This document shows, piece after piece, positions 26,394-33,907 of a stretch of DNA of 53,752 nt. This DNA is from an uncultured Collinsella sp. Its GTDB lineage: Bacteria; Actinomycetota; Coriobacteriia; Coriobacteriales; Coriobacteriaceae. Position 1 is the first letter of the stretch. The number at the start of each line of letters is the position of its first letter. The notes under the pieces were generated by a model. That model was not told the DNA's origin, did not search any database, and worked only from the letters and a program-made list of their open reading frames with translations. The position numbers and the translations under genes were made by a program. The stretch is taken from positions 1 to 53,752 of the forward strand of contig CABQLK010000009.1 of the NCBI GenBank assembly GCA_902465015.1, read 5' to 3'.

Positions 26394-27287
26394 CTAGAGC
26401 AGGGTGACACTAAAGGAACGGATGTCGGTAGCGCCGGGAGCCAAGGTGATGGTGTTGGCCTTGTGCTCAAAAACGTCGTCCTCGGTGTCCATGGTGGTGT
26501 GACCGGTCCAAGGCTCGAGTGCCACAAACGGAGCGTCGTTGGCGGCAGACCAAACGCCAATGTACTTAAAGCCCTCAAAGTCGATCTTGACGCCGTGGCC
26601 CGACTTGCGGCCGCGCAGCGTGAGCGTGGAGCCCGGAGTATCGGTGAACATGATGGCATCGTTATCGAAGCTACGGTGCGTGATGGGCAGCACGTCAGAG
26701 TTATCGGGCGCCTTGTAGCCGCCCTCAAACGTCATAAGACCGTCGGGCGTGATGATAGGAGCCTCGTTAGTCCAAGCCTCGGTAAACGCCAGCTCGTAAT
26801 CCTCGAACGCCTCGTCCTCGGCACCGGGGGCGGGCACGTTAAATGCGGGGTGGCCGCCCACCGAGAACGGCAGGTCCACGTCGCCGGTGTTGGTGACGGC
26901 AAAGGTCTGCGTGAGGGTGGCGTCGCCGGTCAGGGCATAGGTCATGTTGAGCTTAAAGTGGAACGGAAAGGCCTTGAGCGACTCGGGCGTGTCGGTGATC
27001 TCGTAAGTTACCGAGGAGCCGTCCTCCGAAACCTCGACCAGCTTGTGCTCGACAATGCGCGCGAGTCCGTGGCGCGGCATCTCGCAGGTGCCGGCCGCAG
27101 ACGTTGCCGTGTTGTTGCGCAGCGAGCCCACAATAGGGAACAGGATGGGCGCGTGCTTGCCCCAAAAGGCCGGGTCGCCCTGCCACAGATACTCGTTACC
27201 GTTGAGGGCAAGGCTCGTGAGCTGAGCGCCCATGGAATCGATGGCCGCGGTGAGGCCGCCGCGCTTGATGGTAGTGACGGTAGACAT
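26394..27287 (-). CDS. Aldose 1-epimerase family protein (LacX-like)
   Basis: A galactose-mutarotase-fold protein (297 aa) probably interconverting sugar anomers in the cytoplasm. Candidate catalytic residues are the histidine in VGGHPAFNVP and the glutamate in ALEPWTG, with MPRHGLAR upstream as in LacX/YeaD relatives. The ATG at 27287 has GGAGGAAG upstream; an ATG at 27311 adds eight residues with a poorer site. It appears monocistronic with its own terminator. The sugar is unknown. Confidence 0.86.
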   Translation of the reverse strand: MSTVTTIKRGGLTAAIDSMGAQLTSLALNGNEYLWQGDPAFWGKHAPILFPIVGSLRNNTATSAAGTCEMPRHGLARIVEHKLVEVSEDGSSVTYEITDTPESLKAFPFHFKLNMTYALTGDATLTQTFAVTNTGDVDLPFSVGGHPAFNVPAPGAEDEAFEDYELAFTEAWTNEAPIITPDGLMTFEGGYKAPDNSDVLPITHRSFDNDAIMFTDTPGSTLTLRGRKSGHGVKIDFEGFKYIGVWSAANDAPFVALEPWTGHTTMDTEDDVFEHKANTITLAPGATDIRSFSVTLL

Positions 27288-27395
27288 GCTACTTCCTCCA
27301 AAAGTAAACAATAGTGTCGAGGGCTATTGTCCCACTCTTGGCGGCGGGACGGCAGGCGATTATTGAGTAGCCATAGCGGAATGAGCGGCGGGCGC

Positions 27396-28265
27396 CTACT
27401 GGGTATCCACGTAAAGGTCGAACCCGCCCTGCGGTGTAGTGTCGACCGTGTCGAGCGCCTGTGAGTTAAAGCTCACGGGGACCATGCGCTTTGAGGCACG
27501 GAAGCGCGTACCGTCGGTGGCGACGGGCGGTTCATCGACGGTGAGCTCGTAGTCGCCGGGCTTAAGCTCGATGCCGTCACCAGCGGAATTGACGTATTGA
27601 TACTCGTCAATCGTCTGCCCTTTGAGCGTGCGCCCCACGATGTGAATGAGCATTTGGCTGTCGCCGCGCGCGGTGTCCCACGTCGCGCCGTCCTTGACCT
27701 CGACCGACACATGTACCGAGCGCGTGCGGCCGAGCGATTGCTCGATAGACATCTCGACCTTGGCGGCGTCTTTTCGCTGTTGTTCAACATGGCTCCAGAC
27801 GTTTCCAATTACCGAGCATGCGATAACGCCGGCCATGAAGGCGATAAGGATGGGGCCGAGCGGAGAGCGACGTCCTGCATCTTCCTCGCGAGACAGATTG
27901 GGACGACGTGTGGGCGCGGGCGCCTGAGCACCCTGCGAGGGCACGTCGAGAATACTGAAGGATGCCGTGCTGCCGGGATCGATGGTGTAGCGCGGCTGCG
28001 GGGTCTTTGCCGGCGAGATTGACATGTCGGCCGGCTCGCCGAGCGTGGCCGTAGCGTCAGCCTTGGCCTCGTCTGCCTCGGCCTGGGCCCAAGCTTGTTC
28101 GAAGGTCAGGGGCTCGACAGGGTCGGAGGCAGCGTCCGAGTCGACGGCGACGTCGTTGCCGGTCCCGTCCTCGTCGCTCGACACGTCACGCGGCGTGGGC
28201 TCGTCCCATTCCTCGTCCGGAGCCTCACCCTCGCTATACCACCATTCAAAGTTATCGATATCCAT
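27396..28265 (-). CDS. Unrecognised single-pass membrane protein
   Basis: I do not recognise a family. The 289-aa protein begins with an acidic, low-complexity cytoplasmic part (MDIDNFEWWYSEGEAP, then many Asp and Glu) up to about residue 130. One transmembrane helix (about 135-153, GPILIAFMAGVIACSVIG) and a C-terminal domain of about 130 residues with alternating beta-strand pattern follow. Topology suggests the C-terminal part is outside the cell. It stands alone between the epimerase gene and a divergent MFS gene. The start is supported by AAGGGGC before the ATG. Confidence 0.7.
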   Translation of the reverse strand: MDIDNFEWWYSEGEAPDEEWDEPTPRDVSSDEDGTGNDVAVDSDAASDPVEPLTFEQAWAQAEADEAKADATATLGEPADMSISPAKTPQPRYTIDPGSTASFSILDVPSQGAQAPAPTRRPNLSREEDAGRRSPLGPILIAFMAGVIACSVIGNVWSHVEQQRKDAAKVEMSIEQSLGRTRSVHVSVEVKDGATWDTARGDSQMLIHIVGRTLKGQTIDEYQYVNSAGDGIELKPGDYELTVDEPPVATDGTRFRASKRMVPVSFNSQALDTVDTTPQGGFDLYVDTQ

Positions 28266-28351
28266 ACGGGGCGCCCCTTAGGCCTCGCAAATAAACACTC
28301 GCTAGTCTTATACCCCCAGACGGCACCGAAGCTCACCCGCGCCGGACACGA

Positions 28352-28416
28352 AAACCGTCACAACATTCGACGTTTTTCCTCGTTTTCGAGATTTTCATCG
28401 AATGTTGTGACGGTTT
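28352..28416. repeat. 19-bp perfect inverted repeat
   Basis: AAACCGTCACAACATTCGA (28352-28370) is matched by its exact complement at 28398-28416, with a 27-nt loop that itself contains CTCG-TTTT-CGAG. It lies in the divergent spacer before the MFS gene. There is no adjoining T run. Confidence 0.8.
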
Positions 28417-28435
28417 GGGCGGCAGCCACGCCGCG

Positions 28436-28468
28436 AATGTGACAAAGAGACTGTCCCTTTGTCACATT
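28436..28468. repeat. GTGACAAAG dyad, copy a
   Basis: AATGTGACAAAG (28436-28447) pairs with CTTTGTCACATT (28457-28468); inner GAC/GTC pairs extend it past one mismatch. Other copies are at 31989, 33537 and 44269. Confidence 0.8.
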
Positions 28469-28525
28469 CTGTTAGAGTTGCAGGGATTGAATCCCGCTTA
28501 TTCATGCGACATTGGAGTGACAACC

Positions 28526-29779
28526 TTGACCGCCGCAACCACGCCAAAAAGTAAGTCAACCGCCGCCGCGCTCTCCCCCGCGCGCACCAAGCTCTGCCTG
28601 GCGCTGCTCGTGTTGTTAGGCTTTTCGCTCGGCTGCTCGGAGTTCGTGGTCATCGGCATCGAGAGCGACCTGGCGACGGAGCTCGGCATCTCGCTTGCCA
28701 CCGCGGGCCAGCTCATCAGCGTGTTTGCGCTTGTCTACGCCATCGCAACGCCAGTGCTTGCGCTCAGCACGGGACGTTTTCGCCGCTACCAGCTGCTCGT
28801 GTGCTACAGCATCGTCTTTGTACTCGGCAACCTGGTCATGGCGTTGGCGCCCAACTTCCAGGTGCTGTTCATCTCGCGCATCATCCTGGGCTCCGTCTCG
28901 GGCGCACTGCTCGCCGTGGGCGTGACGTACATCCCCGAGCTTCTGTCCCCGCAGCAAACTTCGCTTGCCATCTCGGTGGTGTACGGCGCGTTTTCCGTGG
29001 CAATGGTCTTTGTCACTTCGATCGGCAAGTTTGTGGCCGACACGCTCGACTGGCACGTGGCCATGTACGGCACGCTAACCTTTGCCGTTCTGATCTGCGG
29101 AGCGCTCGTGGCGTTTATGCCGCGCGCTGGGCAAACCGACGAGCCTGCCACCTTTCGCGAACAGGCGGGTCTGCTACGCGAGCCGAGCATCATCACCGGC
29201 ATGCTTATCTTTTTGTTTGGCGTGGGCTCGGTCTATGTGTTCTACGGCTACGTGACGCCTTATCTTGAGCAGGTGCTGGGCATGGGCACCGTTCAGGCGA
29301 GTACCACGCTTATGGCCTACGGCGTGTTCTGCCTGATCTCGAACATCTTAGGCGGATGGATCGATGCGCGCTTTGGCATGAAGGCGCTGCTTGTGACGTT
29401 TGCGCTGCAGGCTGCGGCGTTGCTCGGGCTGTTTGCCGTGGGCGGCACCATGCCGCTCGCGCTGGTCTTTGTCTTTAGCTTGGCGCTGCTCATGTACCTG
29501 TTCTCGGTGTCGTGCATCACACACTTTATGGATGTGGCACGCAGCCGCCACCCCAAGTCGATGGTACTCGCGAGTTCAGTTGAGCCCATGGCGTTTAACG
29601 TCGGCATTTCGTTTGGCACCGCGGTGGGCGGCGCCGTGGTAAGCGGAGTTGGCATTGCCTACGTTGGCGCCGTGGGCGCCGCATTCTCGCTTGTGGCCTG
29701 GGCGCTTACGCTGGTGACGATTAAGTTGGCTCGCTGGGAGCGTCGCCGTCAATCAGCAGAGCCCTCGATGCGGGCATAG
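28526..29779 (+). CDS. MFS transporter (DHA1-like exporter)
   Basis: A 12-helix major facilitator protein of about 417 aa. The N-terminal half carries LGFSLGCSEFVVIGI, typical of AraJ/arabinose- or drug-efflux members, and the loop LSTGRFRRYQLL resembles the MFS motif A region. I choose the TTG at 28526 because GGAG lies 7 nt upstream. Longer in-frame starts at 28415 would translate the palindromic repeat at 28436-28468, which is unlikely. The substrate is unknown; drug or sugar efflux is the usual role. Confidence 0.87.
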   Translation: MTAATTPKSKSTAAALSPARTKLCLALLVLLGFSLGCSEFVVIGIESDLATELGISLATAGQLISVFALVYAIATPVLALSTGRFRRYQLLVCYSIVFVLGNLVMALAPNFQVLFISRIILGSVSGALLAVGVTYIPELLSPQQTSLAISVVYGAFSVAMVFVTSIGKFVADTLDWHVAMYGTLTFAVLICGALVAFMPRAGQTDEPATFREQAGLLREPSIITGMLIFLFGVGSVYVFYGYVTPYLEQVLGMGTVQASTTLMAYGVFCLISNILGGWIDARFGMKALLVTFALQAAALLGLFAVGGTMPLALVFVFSLALLMYLFSVSCITHFMDVARSRHPKSMVLASSVEPMAFNVGISFGTAVGGAVVSGVGIAYVGAVGAAFSLVAWALTLVTIKLARWERRRQSAEPSMRA

Positions 29780-29866
29780 GGGCGAACACGGCCCAGAGTG
29801 GCGAGCAACCGGCGAAAGCCGCCCCATACGAGTAGTGTCTATCCGCCTGGAAGCTTCAGCAGTGCA

Positions 29867-29926
29867 ATTTCGTGTACTTCAGATACACGCTTTTCTACGA
29901 TTTCGTGTATCCGAAGTACACGAAAT
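29867..29926. repeat. Long imperfect palindrome downstream of the MFS gene
   Basis: ATTTCGTGTACTTC (29867-29880) pairs with GAAGTACACGAAAT (29913-29926). After one A-C mismatch GATACACG (29882-29889) pairs with CGTGTATC (29904-29911). That makes 22 pairs with a 14-nt loop. The outer and inner arms share GTGTA and GATACAC-like words, so the unit is itself repetitive. Confidence 0.78.
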
Positions 29927-29945
29927 GCGCGTGGGGTAACTCAAA

Positions 29946-29976
29946 GGCGGCGACAGACGCATTGTCTGCCGCCGCC
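29946..29976 (-). terminator. Terminator-like hairpin after the PTS remnant
   Basis: GGCGGCGACAGAC (29946-29958) pairs with GTCTGCCGCCGCC (29964-29976) with one mismatch. On the minus strand TTTGAG follows. It sits 33 nt past the stop codon of the PTS-like fragment and probably was that gene's terminator. Confidence 0.6.
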
Positions 29977-30009
29977 TTCTACACCGGATTTTATAGATAT
30001 GTGGGGCGT

Positions 30010-30105
30010 TTACTCCATGCCCAGCAGCTCGCGCATCTGAGTTGCGTAGTTGGAAGCCATGTTGCCGTAGACAATCTGCACGCCGCCGTTGACATGCACA
30101 TGAGC
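30010..30105 (-). pseudogene. 3' remnant of a PTS EIIB-type gene
   Basis: The minus-strand reading ends in VNGGVQIVYGNMASNYATQ then MRELLGME and a stop. This pattern resembles the C-terminus of a glucose-superfamily PTS EIIB domain. Upstream of about 30105 the frame runs into a hairpin and then into the antisense of the acyltransferase gene, where no PTS sequence is seen. I therefore read it as the last 30 or so codons of a deleted PTS gene that kept its terminator. The family call rests on a short segment. Confidence 0.45.
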
Positions 30106-30106
30106 C

Positions 30107-30137
30107 AGACCCCCGAATCCGCCCGATTTGGGGGTCT
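30107..30137. terminator. Hairpin at the PTS-remnant/acyltransferase junction
   Basis: AGACCCCCGAATC (30107-30119) pairs with GATTTGGGGGTCT (30125-30137), 13 pairs with one G-U and loop CGCCC. TTTCTCGTC follows on the plus strand. It lies 80 nt before the acyltransferase start, so it could be a terminator left from lost sequence or an attenuator in the acyltransferase leader. Confidence 0.55.
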
Positions 30138-30172
30138 TTCTCGTCAAAATGTACGCTAAATCCATGAGGGTA

Positions 30173-30178
30173 TATAAT
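30173..30178 (+). promoter_or_regulatory. Candidate -10 box of the acyltransferase gene
   Basis: A consensus TATAAT lies 39 nt upstream of the acyltransferase ATG. The matching -35 region (around 30150) is poor, so activation or a weak promoter is likely. Confidence 0.45.
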
Positions 30179-30216
30179 GGGAGGTTCTGCTCAAATGCAC
30201 GAAGAAAGGGGTGGCA

Positions 30217-31324
30217 ATGTCTGGGCATGAGGAGCGCGTCTTGTCGCTTGACGGCCTGCGAGGGCTTGGGGCGCTGATGGTGTTCCTGTATCACGTCGAC
30301 ATCATGGTCAAGCCGTTTGGCGCGGGGGGGTCCGAGCCTCTTCCCTGGCACCGCGTCGGTCATGGTGTTCTTCATCCTGTCAGGCATAGTGCTGTCTCTT
30401 GTTCCCTTTAAGCACATGGGAAACGGCGGGTACGACTGGCTTGGCTACTACCCAAGAAGGGTCGTCCGCCTTTGCGTGCCGCTGTTTGCGGCGATTGCAC
30501 TGGCCCTTCCTGCGGGCTACGTGGCATGGCGCCTGGGGTCCACGTCGCGCTCCGCGCTTGCCGTCGCCTACGACGCGGGCCTGCCCACGGCGGTTCATGA
30601 CATCCTCATGCAGTTCGACGTGCTGTTCAACGTGTCCGATGGCCTCAACAACCTCTTTGGCGCGCAGCTCGTCCGCGTTGACTCTCCCGTCTGGTCCATG
30701 AGCTGGGAGCTCTGGTTTAGCCTGACGCTTCCGCTGGCCATCTGGTGTATATCAAGGATTCGCCGGACGGGTCTGGCGGTTGTTGCGACCTTTATTGCGG
30801 TGCTTGTCTCGCACTGGACGGGCTACTTTCCGCTGCGCCTTTGCCTGATGTTCTGGCTTGGCATCATGGTGGCCCGGCAATTCGACAAAATCAAGGCCGT
30901 CAAGCTTTCAATCCTAGCCGAGCTGGCGCTGCTTGTGGCCTCCGTTGGTGTTATCGAGCTCTCGCTCGTGTGGCATCCCGGCGGGGTCCTCGAGGCGTTG
31001 AAGTCCACCGCCATGAACGCGGCCTGCCTGGTGGTGGTTGTCGTCGCGATCGCCGACGGGTTCACGCGCCGTGCGCTCTCTGCGGCCCCCATGGTCTTTT
31101 TGGGAAAGGTGTCGTACAGCCTCTACCTTACCCACGCCATTGTCATCGGTGCGCTCGTTGCCCTGCTGCCCAGGCTCGGGATTGTCGACCCGCTCGCGAT
31201 TGCCGCGGTCTCGCTGCCCGCAAGCATGCTCGTCTCCGTTGCGTTCTGGCGCATTATCGAGATTCCCAGCATGAACCTGTCGCGCTCGCTGGCATCGTCA
31301 GGGCCTAGGGACGCCGTTCGATAA
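30217..31324 (+). CDS. Acyltransferase-3 family membrane protein, frame broken at a 7-G tract
   Basis: An OafA/NodX-type membrane O-acyltransferase that would acetylate a surface sugar. The frame from the ATG at 30217 (AAAGGGG upstream) encodes LSLDGLRGLGALMVFLYHVD, the family's N-terminus with the catalytic-region histidine. It then meets seven G residues at 30324-30330 and leaves the frame of the remaining 330 codons (VMVFFILSGIVLSL, VDSPVWSMSWELWF, FLGKVSYSLYLTHA). Removing one G restores a single frame of about 368 codons. This is either a phase-variable tract in the OFF state, a recent mutation or a homopolymer sequencing error. The rest of the gene is intact. It lies 36 nt before a tyrosine phosphatase gene, consistent with surface-polysaccharide work. 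Confidence 0.85.
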
Positions 31325-31360
31325 TGCGTCGTACTTGGCTTCGTTTGGAGAGAGCTGGTC

Positions 31361-31825
31361 ATGAATAGTCCAAAGCCCGTCCACCGCGTTCTCTTTGTCT
31401 GCCACGGCAATATCTGTCGCTCGACGATGGCCGAGTCGGTGTTTACCGAGCTGGTGCACCGCGCTGGGCGCATGGGCGAGTTTGTCATTGACTCCGCTGC
31501 GACCTCAACTGAGGAGATCGGCAACCCGCCGCATCATGGCACGGTCGCCAAGCTGCGTGAAGTCGGGATTCCCGTCGTTGCGCACCGTGCCCGCCAGGTG
31601 CGTCGCGCGGAGTATGGCGACTGGGATCACATTGTCTATATGGATGCCGAGAACGCGCGTGGCCTGCGTCGCATCTTTGGCGACGACCCCGACGGCAAGA
31701 TTACGCGCCTGCTCGATTGGGCCGAGCGCCCCGGCGACGTGGCCGACCCCTGGTACACCGGCAATTTCGACGCCACCTACCGCGATGTACTCGCCGGTTG
31801 CACCGCTATGCTCGAGCAGCTGTAG
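31361..31825 (+). CDS. Low-molecular-weight protein tyrosine phosphatase
   Basis: A cytoplasmic LMW-PTP of 154 aa. The P-loop CHGNICRS (C14 nucleophile, R20) and the general-acid loop ADPWY (D129) are intact. Such enzymes often dephosphorylate tyrosine kinases that control capsule or exopolysaccharide; no BY-kinase is in this window. It follows the acyltransferase in the same direction, with AGAGAGCTGG before the ATG. Confidence 0.92.
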   Translation: MNSPKPVHRVLFVCHGNICRSTMAESVFTELVHRAGRMGEFVIDSAATSTEEIGNPPHHGTVAKLREVGIPVVAHRARQVRRAEYGDWDHIVYMDAENARGLRRIFGDDPDGKITRLLDWAERPGDVADPWYTGNFDATYRDVLAGCTAMLEQL

Positions 31826-31862
31826 GCAAGCGAGGCCGCGGGCCACGCCTTCGGCGCGAAAC

Positions 31863-31984
31863 GAGCGCGGATAATCTCCGACATGAAAAAAGAGCGTGGA
31901 TTTTCTCCCACTTTGAGCGTTCGAGTGCGCTCTAAACGGGAGAAAATCCACGCTCGTTATCTCGGCGGGAGAAAATCCACACTC
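31863..31984. repeat. Palindromic repeat array (GTGGATTTTCTCCC units)
   Basis: GAGCGTGGATTTTCTCCC (31892-31909) is perfectly complementary to GGGAGAAAATCCACGCTC (31938-31955). A further same-strand unit differing by one base lies at 31967-31984, and a degenerate unit (GAGCGCGGATAATCTCC) at 31863-31879. The array fills the spacer between the convergent phosphatase and AAA ATPase genes. Confidence 0.8.
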
Positions 31985-31988
31985 ATGA

Positions 31989-32019
31989 ATGTGACAAAGG
32001 GACTGTCCCTTTGTCACAT
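31989..32019. repeat. GTGACAAAG dyad, copy b (perfect)
   Basis: ATGTGACAAAGGGAC (31989-32003) and GTCCCTTTGTCACAT (32005-32019) form 15 perfect pairs across a single T. It lies 13 nt past the stop codon of the minus-strand ATPase gene and could form its transcript end. Confidence 0.85.
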
Positions 32020-32031
32020 CCGGGACTGGCC

Positions 32032-33393
32032 CTAGACCGGCTTGACCTCCAGCTTTATCCCCTCGGCGCAGGAGTCGCCCAAAACATCCGAAAGGGCCCA
32101 GGTCGCATATAGCGGCAAATAGAGAACCGCTCCGTTGCGCTCAACGTTGCCTCTCGAGAAAACAATCCCGAGCCTTACGCCATATTCAGCCGTATCAAGC
32201 ACATGACCGAGCGCAGCGTGCGCGTGGTAATAGGAGCCCGATTTAACCTCGATCGGAACAGCCGTCCCATCCGGTCCATCGACCACAAAGTCCACTTCAC
32301 CGCGCTTTTTTGTCTGATAGTAGTAAAGCTGGCGATTTTGGGCAGCCAGCTGCTGGGCCACCACGTTTTCGTAAATGCCGCCCAGATTGGGCTCCTTGCT
32401 ATCAAGATACGCCGCTTGGGCGACTCCAACGGGGTAGCGCGCCATCAACATGCCCGTATCCGATTGATATAGCTTGAACTGCGATGGCCGTGCCGTCTTG
32501 AGCAGGGGCGATTTTGGCTCGGTTACGATATCGGCTTTGAGAGCAACGCCGGCATCGACAAGCCATACAAAATCTCGCTGATACTTCTCGTAGTGAGCCT
32601 TGGGGTCAATGGAATTGAGCACGAAGCGCTTGTTTTCGCCCTCGAGCATAATAGGGAGCTGATCGTAGATGCTCTGCACCTGCAGGGCTCGCCCGCTTGC
32701 ATACTTGGAGATATCCCGCCGGTACTGTTCGTTGAGCTCTGACTGCAGCTGACGAACAGAGGCAAGGTCGCCCTGCGTGTCAAGGAAACGCTGCACGACC
32801 TCTGGCATTCCGCCGACAACGGTATAGGTCCTGAAGTTTGCCATCATCGCGTCATGAATGTAACCAGGAATGGGCTTCTCGTTGATGCACGCGTCGCGTA
32901 TCGTTTGGCGAGCCCCTTCGCTCACCCCGATTGCCCAGCAAAACTCCTCAAAATCGAGCGGGAACATCCTAAGCTCGTGGACATACCCCACGGGATAGGA
33001 CCTGACGCCCTTGAACTGGGTCCCGAGCATTGACCCCGAAAACGCCCAGCGGCACCTCCCGTCCTCAACAAGGAACTTTGCCATCGTCATGATGTCGGGG
33101 GCCTCTTGGACCTCATCGATAAACACGAGCGTTTTGCCTGGTGCAATCGACTTTCCCGAAAGAAGCGTCACCCTGCTGATGAAATCATCGGCATCCCGCG
33201 CCTCGAGAAGAGCATCTTTTGCCTGGCGATTTTCCATGAGGTTAAGCTCGATGTAGGTTGCATGGTTGGCTTTGCCAAATGCGCGAATCGAATAGCTTTT
33301 GCCAATCTGGCGAGAACCCGTAATGAATAAGGCCTTTTGCTCGGCAGACTTCAGCCAGCGCTCCAGCTCTGCAGCTATTTTCCTGCGCAGCAT
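32032..33393 (-). CDS. AAA-14/DUF4143 family ATPase
   Basis: A 453-aa protein of the widespread ATP-binding family that pairs an N-terminal AAA-14 domain with a C-terminal DUF4143 domain bearing a restriction-endonuclease-like fold. Walker A is GSRQIGKS (about 26-33), Walker B is LVFIDEVQEAP, and sensor-like FSGSMLG follows. The C-terminal GEVDFVV and PIEVKSG carry the D and E-x-K of a PD-(D/E)XK core. The ATG at 33393 has GGGGAGA upstream; an ATG at 33417 adds eight residues. The biological role of the family is unsettled; the scattered distribution suggests accessory DNA. Three regularly spaced boxes lie just upstream. Confidence 0.85.
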   Translation of the reverse strand: MLRRKIAAELERWLKSAEQKALFITGSRQIGKSYSIRAFGKANHATYIELNLMENRQAKDALLEARDADDFISRVTLLSGKSIAPGKTLVFIDEVQEAPDIMTMAKFLVEDGRCRWAFSGSMLGTQFKGVRSYPVGYVHELRMFPLDFEEFCWAIGVSEGARQTIRDACINEKPIPGYIHDAMMANFRTYTVVGGMPEVVQRFLDTQGDLASVRQLQSELNEQYRRDISKYASGRALQVQSIYDQLPIMLEGENKRFVLNSIDPKAHYEKYQRDFVWLVDAGVALKADIVTEPKSPLLKTARPSQFKLYQSDTGMLMARYPVGVAQAAYLDSKEPNLGGIYENVVAQQLAAQNRQLYYYQTKKRGEVDFVVDGPDGTAVPIEVKSGSYYHAHAALGHVLDTAEYGVRLGIVFSRGNVERNGAVLYLPLYATWALSDVLGDSCAEGIKLEVKPV

Positions 33394-33417
33394 AGGCTCT
33401 CCCCTCAGTGTCATCAA

Positions 33418-33500
33418 ATGAAATGCAAAGTTTTATACGCTTGATTATCGATGAAACGCAGAATTTTTAGAACCTAAAATCGGATGAAATGCAGAGATTT
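33418..33500 (-). promoter_or_regulatory. Three direct repeats with 33-bp period upstream of the AAA ATPase gene
   Basis: ATGAAATGCAAAGTTTTA (33418), ATGAAACGCAGAATTTTT (33451) and ATGAAATGCAGAGATTTG (33484) recur at exactly 33-bp steps, about three helical turns. The nearest copy ends about 25 bp before the gene start. The spacing puts all three on one face of the helix, as expected for a cooperative binding protein. The stretch is A+T-rich relative to its surroundings. Confidence 0.65.
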
Positions 33501-33536
33501 GAGATTACAAGCATAATAGAAGGGGCACCACCGGCG

Positions 33537-33569
33537 AATGTGACAAAAGAACTGTCCCTTTGTCACATT
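33537..33569. repeat. GTGACAAA dyad, copy c
   Basis: AATGTGACAAA (33537-33547) pairs with TTTGTCACATT (33559-33569), with the inner stem less perfect than copy b. It ends 9 nt from the stop codon of the minus-strand TIGR04076-like gene. Confidence 0.78.
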
Positions 33570-33577
33570 GCGCTCGA

Positions 33578-33907
33578 CTACTCGTCGACGATCTCGGCAA
33601 GCCAGACGTTCAGCGTATCGACCTCGGGACAGCAGAACTTTGCCGTACCAGGCTCGTTGCCGGGCACGGTTCCGCCATAGCGCAAGATATCGATATAGGG
33701 AAAGCCCACATGGCAGGCCATGGCGCACATCTTGCCGCGATCTCGGTCGAAGTCAAAAACGTCGCCCGGCTTATGCCCGTGATGGCAGCGGCATGTGCCC
33801 AACTGGTCCACGCAACTCACGCGGATACGTGGACGCTTTCCACGCGGCGCGCCGAGCGGCTTGCCCCCGCCCACAGGCCTAGCGCCGTTCTCGCCAGCGT
33901 TACTCAT
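33578..33907 (-). CDS. TIGR04076 family protein
   Basis: A small cysteine-rich protein of 109 aa. After a basic Gly/Pro-rich start come CRCHHGHKPGDVFDFD (39-54), CAMACH (61-66) and YIDILRYGG (71-79), which match the TIGR04076 pattern of a hydrophilic strand region plus conserved cysteines. Cysteines are at 32, 39, 41, 61, 65, 92 and 93, so metal or redox chemistry is plausible but unproven. Its ATG overlaps the stop of the PdxY-type gene (ATGAGTAA), so the two are translationally coupled. Confidence 0.7.
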   Translation of the reverse strand: MSNAGENGARPVGGGKPLGAPRGKRPRIRVSCVDQLGTCRCHHGHKPGDVFDFDRDRGKMCAMACHVGFPYIDILRYGGTVPGNEPGTAKFCCPEVDTLNVWLAEIVDE

